From the NCBI GenBank assembly GCA_900756155.1, contig CAAEJV010000006.1:1-48401 (forward strand): a stretch of 48,401 nt of DNA, read 5' to 3'. Position 1 is the first letter of the stretch, and every line of letters begins with the position of its first letter. The stretch is from Pasteurellaceae bacterium (GTDB taxonomy: Bacteria > Pseudomonadota > Gammaproteobacteria > Enterobacterales > Pasteurellaceae). The translations under genes and the position numbers were made by a program. The notes under the pieces were generated by a model. It searched no databases. It had not been told where the DNA came from and saw only the letters and a list, made by a program, of their open reading frames with translations. Positions 1 to 8,224 of this stretch are shown in pieces.

Positions 1-3000
1 ATTTACAGAAAGATTAATTGTGCTGGTATTGCCGTCAGTTGTTGGTGTAATTTTAACTGAATTGTCACTTGCAAAGTTCACGTTGTTACCGTGAGTTACA
101 GCATCAACAGCTTTACCATTTGCTTGTAAGTTCCAGCCTGAGTTCAATACATCACGAACTGTCGCCGCTTCTTTTTTCTTATCGTCAGAGATATTTAACA
201 CATTGCCATCCACAACAGTTGTTGCATTCTCAATGTGATGCGTTAAATTGCCTACTACACCACTGGTAATATGTGTATTACCAATTTTGATATCGCCATC
301 TTTAACTGTTGTACCACCAATACTAAGGCTACCATTGCTATCCAACGTAACGTTATTCGCAAGATTCACTTTTAAGCCGCCATTATCAGCTTTAGTCACA
401 CGAATGTTGTTCGCTGTGGTTGCATCTGTCGCTCCACCTGTAATATTAAGGTTAGAGCCTAAAGTGCGGTTAACGGTTTGACCATCATCACCTGTGAATT
501 TCAAGCCATCATCAAGTGTTGCGATTTCACGTTTGATGTCATTACCATCTTTATCTTTATCAGTATAGGTAACACGGTTAATCTTTTCACCACCATCACG
601 TTCTGCGACTGTGGTTGTGCCTTTTTCTGGTTTGATAGTAACTGACACACCGTCTTTACCATCTGTACCTTTCGGTCCAGTTAAGCCGATTGAACCATCT
701 TTTCCGTTAATTACAACAGCTGCACCGTCTTTACCAACTACACCAATAGAGCCATCTTTGCCATCTTTGCCATCTTTGCCATCTTTGCCTAATGTAATAT
801 TGTCATTTAAAGCAAAAGTAACATTTGCACCGTTACCACCATTAACTTGTTCTACGGTTAAGTTTTTACCTGCTTTAAATTCAACCGTATTGCTATCAAC
901 AATATTTTTTTCAGCTGCATTATGGTTATCAGTTACAGCACCGCCATCAGCAGCAGATGATTTCACATTCCAAGATGACTTCGCTACGTTACTTAAATTA
1001 ACTTTTAAATCATAAGTTTTAGTGAGACCGTCCTCTGAATCTGAATCAGTCACTGTAACAGAGCCATCATTTGAAGTCACAACTGTACGAGATTTTTTTA
1101 ACTGACTAAGATTAACCGCATCAGTATCATCTGTACCTGGTTTTAAGTTAGTGATCTTGTTATCGCCCATATCAAGATTACCGCCGGTAATATTGATTGA
1201 GTCACCACCAAAGGTAAGTTTTGGACCAGTTGCTTTATTTTCAATGCTTGTGATGTTGGTTAATGTTTGATTTAAAGAGAAACTATAAACTTGGTTTGCT
1301 TCATCACCAGTTTGTTTCACTTTTAAGTTTTCACCCGCATCAAAATTCACTGTTGCGTTAGCTTTCACAGCTTTTGCAGCTGAAGTACCATCAACATTAC
1401 CGGTTGCATTCGCATTCCATGCTGAGTTAGCGACTAATTGACCATCATCGTTAATTGTCACAGTTGAATTATCAACCTTAACCGTTACTTTGCCTTTGTT
1501 ATCACCGGTAGCAGGAATTTCAATACCAGGGCCTGCATTGATATCATATTGAACTTTATAGGTTTTGTTCGCTTCATCTGCAGTAACTTTAGCAATCGTG
1601 CCAACACCATTTGAGAAGTTCACTTGGCTACCTGCAGTAACATTACCTTTAGCTGTAACAGTACCTGAGTTTTCTTCACCAATTTTCCAGAATGCACTGT
1701 TAATTGCATTTACAACATTCGTGATGTTCGCGAATTTATCACCATCACCATCTTTAGCCATTACAGTACCATTGTTATTGGTATTGGTTGTATTTGTTGC
1801 AGGAATGATTTCACCTTTATCAACTGCAGTATCTGCCGCACTGATAGTAATGTCAGAACCTTGACGTTTCAATTTAACATTTTTGCCTGCAAAGAAATTA
1901 ACTGTATCACCCGCATGAATAGGCTCAGCATTTTGATCTGCACTTGCAATCTCTGATTCACCAGAATTCTTCGGATCACTTGATGTACCAATTTGTAAAT
2001 TCCAGTGAGCCTTATTAATCATGTCACGTGTAGTTTGGATAGTAGTTAATTTTTTACCATTATCTTTATTACCATCGGCATCATCACCAACTTTTCCTTT
2101 CTCATCCTTTGATATTGATAAAGAACCTGTTATAGGTGTAACAATATATTCTGATGGATTAGTTGCATTCTGTTTTACAGATAAAGTATTATTGTCACCA
2201 GAAACAACTGAAGATGCTGCGCCACCAGTTGATTTCGCATTAATTGTGATTTCGTCACCTTTTGTATCAAAGGTTATGCCCGTACCAGCAACGAAGTTAG
2301 CAACAATTTTCTTGTCCTCAATTTTTAAGCCTTTACCCACGTTCACATCATAAGAAACATTAGTAATATTTGGGCCACCATCTGGCGTGCTGGGTTTACT
2401 TGGTGCTTTAACGACTTTAACAGTTGTTACATTACCATTCACAAAGTTCACTTGATCTTCATGGTAAACGCCATTTACTACTGCACCCTCATTGTTACCG
2501 ACATTCCAATGTTGTTTATTGATTTTGGTTGCTAGAGCATCCGCTACAGCATAAAGTTGAGAGCCGTTAATTGCATCTGTTGATTGACCATTAATACGAC
2601 CTGCCGCCACATTAACTAATTGACGCTCGTTACCAGCAGAACCAATACTTACTACACTGCTTGGTGATCCACCTGCAAATATATATTTTTTCCCAAAAAA
2701 TGTATCAGACTGATAAGCAATAGCCCCTTTAGTTACAGAGCCAGAACCTAGAGCAACTGCATTATTATCAGATGCTTTTGCATCTTTACCAATTGCGGTA
2801 GCATTAACTGCTGAAGCGTTTGCTGCATTACCTTGAGCAATAGAATTTTCACCACTAGCCTTAGATTGAGTACCTAAAGCAATAGCTTGTGCACCAGTCG
2901 CTTTAGCCGCTGTACCCGCTTTATCACTTGGAGTACCACCTGTTCCATCTGTTGCTCCACCGATAGCAACAGAGTTTGCACCTGTTGCTTGAGCAGATGC

Positions 3001-3720
3001 ACCACCAGCAAATGAACCTTCGCCATTAGCTTGAGACAATACACCTATAGCAGTAGCACGGTGAGCAGTCGATTCGGCATAAGCACCAATACCAATTGCG
3101 TTATCGCCAGCAGATTTGGTTTTAGTACCGATAGCAATCGCATTATTGTTAGCTGCAGTTGCAGTTTGACCTACAGCAACAGAATTTGTTTCTGCAGCAG
3201 TCGCATTAGAACCCATAGCAATTGCTGCTTCTTTATTTGCTTGAGCATATGGACCAACTGCAATAGTTAATCTATCTTCAGCTTTAGTATAAGAACCAAC
3301 AGTAACCGATTGAACACCTGAAGCAGTTGTATTTGAACCTATAGCTACTGCATGATCTTTTGTTGCGTTAGTATCTTTACCGATAGCAATTGTGTTAGTC
3401 CAGTTTGCCTTAGAATCATGACCGATAGCAATCGCATCTTGATGTCCTGCTGATGCAGCTGGACCAATTGACACTGCATGTCGACCAGCTTGAGTACTTG
3501 GCACATTAGTTGGCCAAATATTAACCGCATCATTAGTATTCATATCCGATGCAGCCATTGCTGATTGAGATACCGCTAATGAACCAATTACAGCACCAGC
3601 AAGTGCGGTCAATTTAACGATCTTTTTAGACTTGGTTTTACCCTTAGCATGCCCAAGTTCAGAAACTGCTGTCCACGTTTGGGTAGCATGATTCCAAATA
3701 ACTTTAAACACTTTGTTCAT
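1..3720 (-). CDS. Trimeric autotransporter adhesin (YadA/Hia-Hsf type), N-terminal part, runs off left edge
   Basis: Surface adhesin secreted by the type V (trimeric) route. The frame is open from ATG 3718-3720 to base 1 (1240 codons) with no stop, so the C-terminal beta-barrel anchor lies outside the window. The sequence shows an extended signal peptide region (starts MNKVFKVIWNHATQTW, residues 1-33), a hydrophobic core and probable cleavage after residue 56 (AMA|AS); about 15 YadA-head beta-roll repeats of the AIAIG type (residues about 82-335); a neck motif (NERQLVNVAAG, about 361); several Trp-containing segments (HWNV, HWNL, FWKI, SWNV, GWNL) typical of Hia/Hsf stalk domains; a second neck (DAVNLSQL, about 870); and a collagen-like Gly-X-Y stretch (about 977-1027). 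RBS AAGGAA lies about 9 bases before ATG. Ligand specificity cannot be read from this. Confidence 0.93.
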   Translation of the reverse strand, partial: MNKVFKVIWNHATQTWTAVSELGHAKGKTKSKKIVKLTALAGAVIGSLAVSQSAMAASDMNTNDAVNIWPTNVPSTQAGRHAVSIGPAASAGHQDAIAIGHDSKANWTNTIAIGKDTNATKDHAVAIGSNTTASGVQSVTVGSYTKAEDRLTIAVGPYAQANKEAAIAMGSNATAAETNSVAVGQTATAANNNAIAIGTKTKSAGDNAIGIGAYAESTAHRATAIGVLSQANGEGSFAGGASAQATGANSVAIGGATDGTGGTPSDKAGTAAKATGAQAIALGTQSKASGENSIAQGNAANASAVNATAIGKDAKASDNNAVALGSGSVTKGAIAYQSDTFFGKKYIFAGGSPSSVVSIGSAGNERQLVNVAAGRINGQSTDAINGSQLYAVADALATKINKQHWNVGNNEGAVVNGVYHEDQVNFVNGNVTTVKVVKAPSKPSTPDGGPNITNVSYDVNVGKGLKIEDKKIVANFVAGTGITFDTKGDEITINAKSTGGAASSVVSGDNNTLSVKQNATNPSEYIVTPITGSLSISKDEKGKVGDDADGNKDNGKKLTTIQTTRDMINKAHWNLQIGTSSDPKNSGESEIASADQNAEPIHAGDTVNFFAGKNVKLKRQGSDITISAADTAVDKGEIIPATNTTNTNNNGTVMAKDGDGDKFANITNVVNAINSAFWKIGEENSGTVTAKGNVTAGSQVNFSNGVGTIAKVTADEANKTYKVQYDINAGPGIEIPATGDNKGKVTVKVDNSTVTINDDGQLVANSAWNANATGNVDGTSAAKAVKANATVNFDAGENLKVKQTGDEANQVYSFSLNQTLTNITSIENKATGPKLTFGGDSINITGGNLDMGDNKITNLKPGTDDTDAVNLSQLKKSRTVVTSNDGSVTVTDSDSEDGLTKTYDLKVNLSNVAKSSWNVKSSAADGGAVTDNHNAAEKNIVDSNTVEFKAGKNLTVEQVNGGNGANVTFALNDNITLGKDGKDGKDGKDGSIGVVGKDGAAVVINGKDGSIGLTGPKGTDGKDGVSVTIKPEKGTTTVAERDGGEKINRVTYTDKDKDGNDIKREIATLDDGLKFTGDDGQTVNRTLGSNLNITGGATDATTANNIRVTKADNGGLKVNLANNVTLDSNGSLSIGGTTVKDGDIKIGNTHITSGVVGNLTHHIENATTVVDGNVLNISDDKKKEAATVRDVLNSGWNLQANGKAVDAVTHGNNVNFASDNSVKITPTTDGNTSTINLSVN
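751..786 (-). repeat. Four tandem 9-bp repeats coding Lys-Asp-Gly in the adhesin
   Basis: The + strand shows four perfect consecutive copies of GCCATCTTT. Read on the minus strand this is (AAAGATGGC)4, encoding Lys-Asp-Gly triplets in a collagen-like Gly-X-Y segment. Since the unit is nine bases, slippage would lengthen or shorten the stalk without breaking frame. Confidence 0.9.
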
Positions 3721-3889
3721 GAGTTTTATTCCTTTTTATTAGGATTGTTGAGAAGCCGTTGTTCAAACAACAGCACCAAAAAAATTCAGTATCAAAAAGG
3801 TGGCGACAACAATTTTAGATAATAGTTTCCCTTACCCTTCTGGTCAGAACAGCTTATTTTAAGCCAACTTTGTATAAAAAGAAAGCGTC

Positions 3890-3898
3890 AAAAAAAAA
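3890..3898 (-). repeat. Homopolymeric T9 tract upstream of the adhesin
   Basis: Nine consecutive A on the + strand, hence T9 on the strand from which the adhesin is transcribed, about 170 bases before its ATG and directly abutting a TTGACG hexamer. Homopolymers of this length are slippage-prone; from memory, promoter T tracts have been linked to phase-variable Hia expression in H. influenzae. Variability here is an inference. Confidence 0.6.
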
Positions 3899-3942
3899 GA
3901 TTTATTAAAAATTACAAGCAATTAAGGTAAATTTTGAGTTAT

Positions 3943-3957
3943 GTAAATATATGTAAA
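3943..3957 (+). promoter_or_regulatory. Candidate CpxR box 1 (GTAAA-N5-GTAAA)
   Basis: GTAAA TATAT GTAAA matches exactly the direct-repeat consensus of the envelope-stress regulator CpxR. It sits about 225 bases upstream of the adhesin start and about 165 bases upstream of the thioesterase start. The region is AT-rich, so chance occurrence must be weighed, but an identical architecture recurs 42 bases away. Confidence 0.5.
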
Positions 3958-3984
3958 GATTTACATTAAATTTTATTAAATTAT

Positions 3985-3999
3985 GTAAATAATTGTAAA
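3985..3999 (+). promoter_or_regulatory. Candidate CpxR box 2 (GTAAA-N5-GTAAA)
   Basis: GTAAA TAATT GTAAA is a second exact match to the CpxR direct-repeat consensus, 42 bases (four helical turns) from the first on the same strand. A further lone GTAAA lies at 3927-3931 and an inverted copy TTTAC at 3960-3964. Confidence 0.5.
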
Positions 4000-4052
4000 T
4001 TTTGGATAAAAAATAAACAAATTTAGGTATGAAAAATCCCATCATTTATCTA

Positions 4053-4070
4053 TCCCTTTACGAAAGGGAG
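4053..4070. repeat. Small GC-rich dyad with CTTTACGAAAG core
   Basis: CCCTTTACGAAAGGG is a short inverted repeat with the same CTTTACGAAAG core as the two dyads near 5540 and 5645, so it looks like a solo relative of that family. Confidence 0.55.
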
Positions 4071-4121
4071 GATTTATATCAAACTAAAGCAAGCGAATAA
4101 GATTAATTAAGGAAGAAAGGC

Positions 4122-4541
4122 ATGACAATCTGGAAAAAAGCGTTCACCCTTGAGCAGCTCAATGAAATGGGGAAACATTGCGCAGTTGGACATTTAGGGA
4201 TTGAGATTTCGGCTTATGGTGAAAACTGGATTGAGGCAAAAATGCCCGTTGATCATCGCACCACTCAGCCTTTCGGTTTATTACATGGTGGCGTATCTGT
4301 CGCGTTGGCTGAGACCATTGGCTCGCTGGCGGGATTTCTCAGCATAGAAGAAGGTCAAGTTGCCTTGGGATTAGATATCAACGCCAATCATCTTCGCCCA
4401 GTGAAACAAGGTTTTGTTACCGCAAAGGCAACGCCAATTGCTTTAAGTCAAAATACCCATGTTTGGCAAATTGACATTCGCGATGAACAAGATAAACTTT
4501 GCTGCGTTTCTCGATTAACGCTTTATATCAAACATTTATGA
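4122..4541 (+). CDS. menI: Hot-dog fold acyl-CoA thioesterase (YdiI/MenI family)
   Basis: Predicted cytosolic acyl-CoA thioesterase of the PaaI/YdiI hot-dog family (139 aa, normal length). The signature QPFGLLHGG (residues 49-57) and the following acidic Glu64 in SVALAETIG are the expected active-site elements. E. coli YdiI hydrolyses 1,4-dihydroxy-2-naphthoyl-CoA in menaquinone synthesis, which would fit menA elsewhere in this window, but the H. influenzae homologue (HI1161, from memory) is promiscuous, so the exact substrate is uncertain. RBS AAGGAAGAAAGG precedes ATG. Its stop overlaps the hemH start (ATGA), implying translational coupling. Confidence 0.85.
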   Translation: MTIWKKAFTLEQLNEMGKHCAVGHLGIEISAYGENWIEAKMPVDHRTTQPFGLLHGGVSVALAETIGSLAGFLSIEEGQVALGLDINANHLRPVKQGFVTAKATPIALSQNTHVWQIDIRDEQDKLCCVSRLTLYIKHL

Positions 4542-5509
4542 CTACAACTCAAAAAATTGGCATCATTTTAGCGAACCTTGGTACGCCTGATGCCCCTCAA
4601 CCCGCGGCGATCTCCCGTTATCTAGCTGATTTTTTAATGGATCCTCGCGTGGTCGATTTGCCTCGTTGGAAATGGTATCCCCTTTTAAAAGCCATTATTT
4701 TACCGATGCGTTCTAAACGCATTGCACGAAATTATCAATCTATTTGGACAGAACAAGGCTCTCCCCTACTTGCCATTACAAAGCAACAACAAGCGGGTTT
4801 ACAAGCTTATTTGACTGAACAAGGCATCAATGCACAAGTCGAAATTGCCATGACTTACGGCAATCCTTCGATGCAAAGTGCGGTCAAAAATTTACTTAAA
4901 AATGATGTGGAACGCATGATTGTATTGCCGCTTTATCCACAATATTCCAGCACCACAACAGGTGCATTAATCGATGCGTTCAATCGTGCCATTGCACAAG
5001 AACGTAATATTGTGCCTTTTGAGTTTATTCATTCTTATCATCTTGATGAAAACTACATTAATGCCTTAGTAGATTCGATTAAAGTGCGGTTAAAACCCGA
5101 TGAGTTTTTACTTTTTTCTTATCACGGCATTCCATTGCGTTATGAGAATATGGGCGATTATTATCGTCAGCATTGCAAACAAACCACGATTGCCATTGTG
5201 GATAAATTAGGTCTCACAGAAAACCAATGGAATATGACCTTCCAATCTCGCTTTGGTCGTGAAGAATGGTTACAGCCTTATACGGATCACTTTTTAGAAG
5301 AAGCGGCTTCTCAAGGGATTCAAAAAATAGCGGTAATTTGCCCTGGTTTTTCAGTGGATTGTTTAGAAACCTTAGAAGAAATTGAGGTTGAAAATAAAGA
5401 AACATTCTTAAATCATGGTGGTATGTCTTATCACTACATCCCTGCCTTGAATGCTGAAAAAGCCCATATTGAAATGATGGGGAAATTGGTTTTGGATAGA
5501 TTGAAATAG
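4538..5509 (+). CDS. hemH: Ferrochelatase
   Basis: Inserts ferrous iron into protoporphyrin IX, the last step of haem synthesis. 323 aa, normal length. The N-terminal NLGTP motif (residues 13-17), the metal-site His196 in SYHGIP, and Glu277 in DCLETLEEI are all present. I start at ATG 4538, which overlaps the upstream stop as ATGA, rather than at an earlier ATG inside the thioesterase gene. A complete hemH indicates that haem can be made from protoporphyrin even if earlier steps vary among haemophili. Two uptake-signal cores (4876, 5092) lie in the gene. The dyad at 5540-5562 probably terminates it. Confidence 0.96.
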   Translation: MTTTQKIGIILANLGTPDAPQPAAISRYLADFLMDPRVVDLPRWKWYPLLKAIILPMRSKRIARNYQSIWTEQGSPLLAITKQQQAGLQAYLTEQGINAQVEIAMTYGNPSMQSAVKNLLKNDVERMIVLPLYPQYSSTTTGALIDAFNRAIAQERNIVPFEFIHSYHLDENYINALVDSIKVRLKPDEFLLFSYHGIPLRYENMGDYYRQHCKQTTIAIVDKLGLTENQWNMTFQSRFGREEWLQPYTDHFLEEAASQGIQKIAVICPGFSVDCLETLEEIEVENKETFLNHGGMSYHYIPALNAEKAHIEMMGKLVLDRLK

Positions 5510-5523
5510 TAAATCTCCTTTAA

Positions 5524-5681
5524 TTAAATCTCCCCCTACCCCCCTCTTTACGAAAGAGGGGGTATTTTATTGGCAAATAAATGCTCTCTGCTCTTAGCCC
5601 TCTCAAATACTCCCATAAAATATTAAAAGTAACTCATAAAAAAGCCCCTCTTTCGTAAAGAGGGGTTTGGGGAGATTTAAA
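5524..5681. repeat. Inverted pair of GC-rich dyads (MITE-like block)
   Basis: Left arm 5524-5567 and right arm 5637-5681 are near-identical when the right arm is reverse-complemented: each reads AAATCTCCCC, a short spacer, then a hairpin around CTCTTTACGAAAGAG. The left hairpin is a perfect 10-bp stem with a 3-base loop (5540-5562) followed by a T-rich tail, so it can end hemH transcripts; the right hairpin (5645-5665) has its T-run on the minus strand. About 70 bases of AT-rich DNA separate them. It resembles a small inverted-repeat element of the intergenic type; no reading frame is present. Confidence 0.7.
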
Positions 5682-5701
5682 ACAGTTTATGAGGTTCAAA
5701 C

Positions 5702-5732
5702 AAAAAGGCGAACCTTTCGATTCGCCTTTTCA
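5702..5732 (-). terminator. Intrinsic terminator of the porin gene
   Basis: AAAAGGCGAA and TTCGCCTTTT form a stem around an 8-base loop, and the minus strand continues into TTTTTG. It lies about 20 bases past the porin stop. Confidence 0.85.
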
Positions 5733-5751
5733 GATTTTTTCTAATCAAAGA

Positions 5752-6795
5752 TTAGAAGAATACACGCATACCTACACCGATAGCTCTGTCTTTAGTTTTA
5801 CCATCGTAAGTATCGTTAACGTACTCTTTAGTAGTCACATATTTGCCTTCTACAAATAATACAACTTGTTTATGAAGTTTGTAATCTGCACCAAGTAAGA
5901 AACCGTGAGTTTTATCTTTAGTGTTTTCACCTTTTACGCGTTCATATAGGTAGTTACCATATACTTTAGACGCAGGAAGAACTTGATATGCGAAACCTGG
6001 AGCCACATAGAATTTGTTTGTTTTTTCATCATCAAATTTTTCATGACCATAAGCGAAGTCACCAGTTAATGTGAAATCACCAAATTTATAGCCTAATGAT
6101 GCTAAAACACCATCTAAACGGTGAGCGTATGATGCGCCAGTTTCAAAGTTTGTGTGACCATAAGCTAAACGCGCATCTAAATCACCTGCTGTATATAATG
6201 CACCTACAGCGTAAGCATTTTTGATACCAGGATTAAGCGGTTTACCTTTTTCATTATTTGTTTGACCAAAGTTATAGTTTGCACTTAATTGTAAACCTTC
6301 GATACCTTTATAGTCGTAACGTACTACACCAGTGCCTGAAGTTGGAATATATTTACCTTTTGGAATAAAGCCATATTCATAGTCATTTGCTTGGGTTAAA
6401 TCATCTGCGATAGTTAATTGACGACCGAATGTGATATCACCAGTTGCTTTGCTACCTAAACCTACATAAGCACGTTTAGCATAAAGACTACCGAATTGGT
6501 CACGAGATTCTGTATCATCAAAACGGGATTCTAAACGACCTAACGCATAGAAATCGTTATCTAAGTTGTGTTTTACTGTGATACCGAAACGTGAACCTGC
6601 GTTACGTAAAGCGGAATTTGCAGTTTTAGTTGAATTACCTACTGCGTCATACTTTTTAGCATCCGCTTTTTCTAAGATTAAACGAAGAGAACCGTTTAAT
6701 TCAACTTTAGTACCTTCGTTGTCATAAACTACTGCTGCGTTTGCTGCTGAAGCGGCAAATGCAGAAACGATTAATGCTGCTAGTGTCTTTTTCAT
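5752..6795 (-). CDS. ompP2: OmpP2-type general porin
   Basis: Outer-membrane trimeric porin (347 aa) passing small hydrophilic solutes. Signal peptide residues 1-20 with cleavage ANA|AVV; the mature start AVVYDNEGTKVELNGSLR and segments such as LRNAGSRFGI and FYALGRLESRF match Haemophilus P2 from memory. The chain ends in Phe (MRVFF), the usual signal for Bam-dependent assembly. Even spacing of amphipathic strands supports a 16-strand barrel. It has its own promoter (TTGACA-16-TAATAT) and a CRP-like site upstream. The symbol follows the Haemophilus P2 homologue. Confidence 0.92.
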   Translation of the reverse strand: MKKTLAALIVSAFAASAANAAVVYDNEGTKVELNGSLRLILEKADAKKYDAVGNSTKTANSALRNAGSRFGITVKHNLDNDFYALGRLESRFDDTESRDQFGSLYAKRAYVGLGSKATGDITFGRQLTIADDLTQANDYEYGFIPKGKYIPTSGTGVVRYDYKGIEGLQLSANYNFGQTNNEKGKPLNPGIKNAYAVGALYTAGDLDARLAYGHTNFETGASYAHRLDGVLASLGYKFGDFTLTGDFAYGHEKFDDEKTNKFYVAPGFAYQVLPASKVYGNYLYERVKGENTKDKTHGFLLGADYKLHKQVVLFVEGKYVTTKEYVNDTYDGKTKDRAIGVGMRVFF

Positions 6796-6882
6796 AATTG
6801 TTATTCCTTTTGGTTGTTACCTATGATTTTTGATTGAAGCAATTTTTCATAAAAAGTTCAATCTCCGAAATAGACGTCGCAA

Positions 6883-6910
6883 ATATTACAAAATAAACCT
6901 ATAGTGTCAA
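6883..6910 (-). promoter_or_regulatory. Sigma-70 promoter of the porin gene
   Basis: On the minus strand TTGACA (6905-6910), a 16-base spacer, then TAATAT (6883-6888). The predicted start near 6876 gives an untranslated leader of about 80 bases before ATG 6795. Confidence 0.75.
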
Positions 6911-6935
6911 TGGGAGGATCTCTTCCAATTTTCTA

Positions 6936-6957
6936 AAATTGGATCAAGATCACATTT
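6936..6957. promoter_or_regulatory. CRP-binding site candidate upstream of the porin
   Basis: 19 of 22 bases match the E. coli CRP consensus, with the right half GATCACATTT perfect and the left half TTGGATC imperfect. The centre is about 70 bases upstream of the predicted porin start point, a classical class I activator distance. This region (6796-7107) is otherwise free of genes. Confidence 0.65.
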
Positions 6958-7107
6958 TTTACACAAAAAAGGACATTTTTTAATCAAAAACATCCTTTCA
7001 CATCGAACTTTTCAGAATTTTGTCTATACAATGATCGCTCTATTTTGAGCAATTTATTCTTCTTTTTTATTCATTTTCGAAGACATAATGAATATTTTTT
7101 GAGCAAA

Positions 7108-8091
7108 CTAGGCACATTCTATCGAAAATGAAATCACTTCTTTAATACTTTCCGCGCCTAATGCAATCATAATTAAACGATCGACCCCTAAAGCCACACC
7201 AGAAGTATTTGGAATACCTGCTTGTAATGCCCCTAGAAAACGATAGTCAATTTCACGCTGTGGCAAACCTGCTTTTTCCCGTAGGCGATTGTCTTTTTCA
7301 AAGCGGTATTGTTGTTCTCGTGCATCGGTGAGCTCATGGAAACCGTTGGCTAACTCTAAGCCTTTATAATAGAACTCAAAACGTTCTGCCACACGGCTAT
7401 CTTCTGGGCTAAGTTGTGCAAGTGCGGCTTGGGAAGAAGGGAAATGATAAACCGCAACAGGTGCTTCTTGTCCGATTTTAGGTTCTACCACTTCACTGAA
7501 TAAAAATTGTAGTAAGGTATCACGATCTTCATCGTCATCTGCCATAAAGTTGTGCTTACGCGCTGCCTCTACTAACTCTTGACGAGTCGCTGATAATGGA
7601 TCTAATCCTACATATTCTTGGAAGACAAATTGATAACTTAAGGTTTCTGCGGGTTTACAATCGAGGATCTGTTGTAATAAATCATCCACTTCATTCATCA
7701 GACGATACATATCAAAGTGCGGTCGATACCATTCAAGCATGGTAAATTCCGGATTATGGCGATTGCCCGCTTCTTCATTACGAAACACTTTGCCAATTTG
7801 GAAGATCGGTCCACTGCCTGCCGCCAGTAAACGTTTCATATGATATTCCGGGCTGGTAGAAAGCCAGAGCGTTTTCGACAGCTCATCAAAAGGGGCAACA
7901 AATTCGGTATTAAAGGTAGAAAGGTGAAGATCCGTTACGCCAAACTCACTTAAAACAGGGGTTTCAACTTCTAATAATCCACGTTCAGTAAAAAACTGGC
8001 GGATATCCGCAATGATTTTGGCACGCGCCAATAAGTTTTTAATTGAGGCGGAAGGTTTCCATTCTGTTTTTTTATCGCTAAGTGCGGTCAT
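7108..8091 (-). CDS. epmA: EF-P beta-lysylation ligase (GenX/PoxA/YjeA)
   Basis: Attaches (R)-beta-lysine to a conserved lysine of elongation factor P. It is a stand-alone class II lysyl-tRNA-synthetase-like catalytic core without the anticodon-binding domain, which explains the length of 327 aa. Motif 2 (FRNEEAGNRHNPEF) and motif 3 (GVALGVDRLIMIALG) are visible. I choose ATG 8091 because GGAG lies 8 bases upstream; a GTG at 8109 would start inside that RBS. The second to fourth codons lie in an uptake-signal core (8080-8088). As in E. coli, it is divergent from frdABCD. Confidence 0.95.
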   Translation of the reverse strand: MTALSDKKTEWKPSASIKNLLARAKIIADIRQFFTERGLLEVETPVLSEFGVTDLHLSTFNTEFVAPFDELSKTLWLSTSPEYHMKRLLAAGSGPIFQIGKVFRNEEAGNRHNPEFTMLEWYRPHFDMYRLMNEVDDLLQQILDCKPAETLSYQFVFQEYVGLDPLSATRQELVEAARKHNFMADDDEDRDTLLQFLFSEVVEPKIGQEAPVAVYHFPSSQAALAQLSPEDSRVAERFEFYYKGLELANGFHELTDAREQQYRFEKDNRLREKAGLPQREIDYRFLGALQAGIPNTSGVALGVDRLIMIALGAESIKEVISFSIECA

Positions 8092-8224
8092 TTTTTTCTC
8101 CGTTTTCACCTTTAAAATGAATTAGACTATTGTAAACAAGAGTGATTTTTAACTCAATAATCCGACTAAATCATTCTTAAACGCAAACGGTTATCATCTA
8201 TAAATATATAAAAAACTAACTTTT

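Larger units (their letters stand above)
3721..4121. promoter_or_regulatory. Divergent intergenic region, adhesin / thioesterase
   Basis: This 401-base, very AT-rich gap holds no convincing gene. It contains a T9 tract on the adhesin strand (3890-3898), five GTAAA motifs forming two CpxR-type boxes (3943-3957 and 3985-3999), and a small GC-rich dyad (4053-4070). No consensus sigma-70 promoter was identified for either flanking gene; a TTGACG that could be a -35 element for the adhesin directly follows the T9 tract on the minus strand, but no good -10 sits at the right distance. Confidence 0.7.

Noticed and set aside
69..3533. Several short open frames on both strands across the adhesin region
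   Set aside because: They are shadows of the continuous 1240-codon adhesin frame, low in complexity and without ribosome sites.
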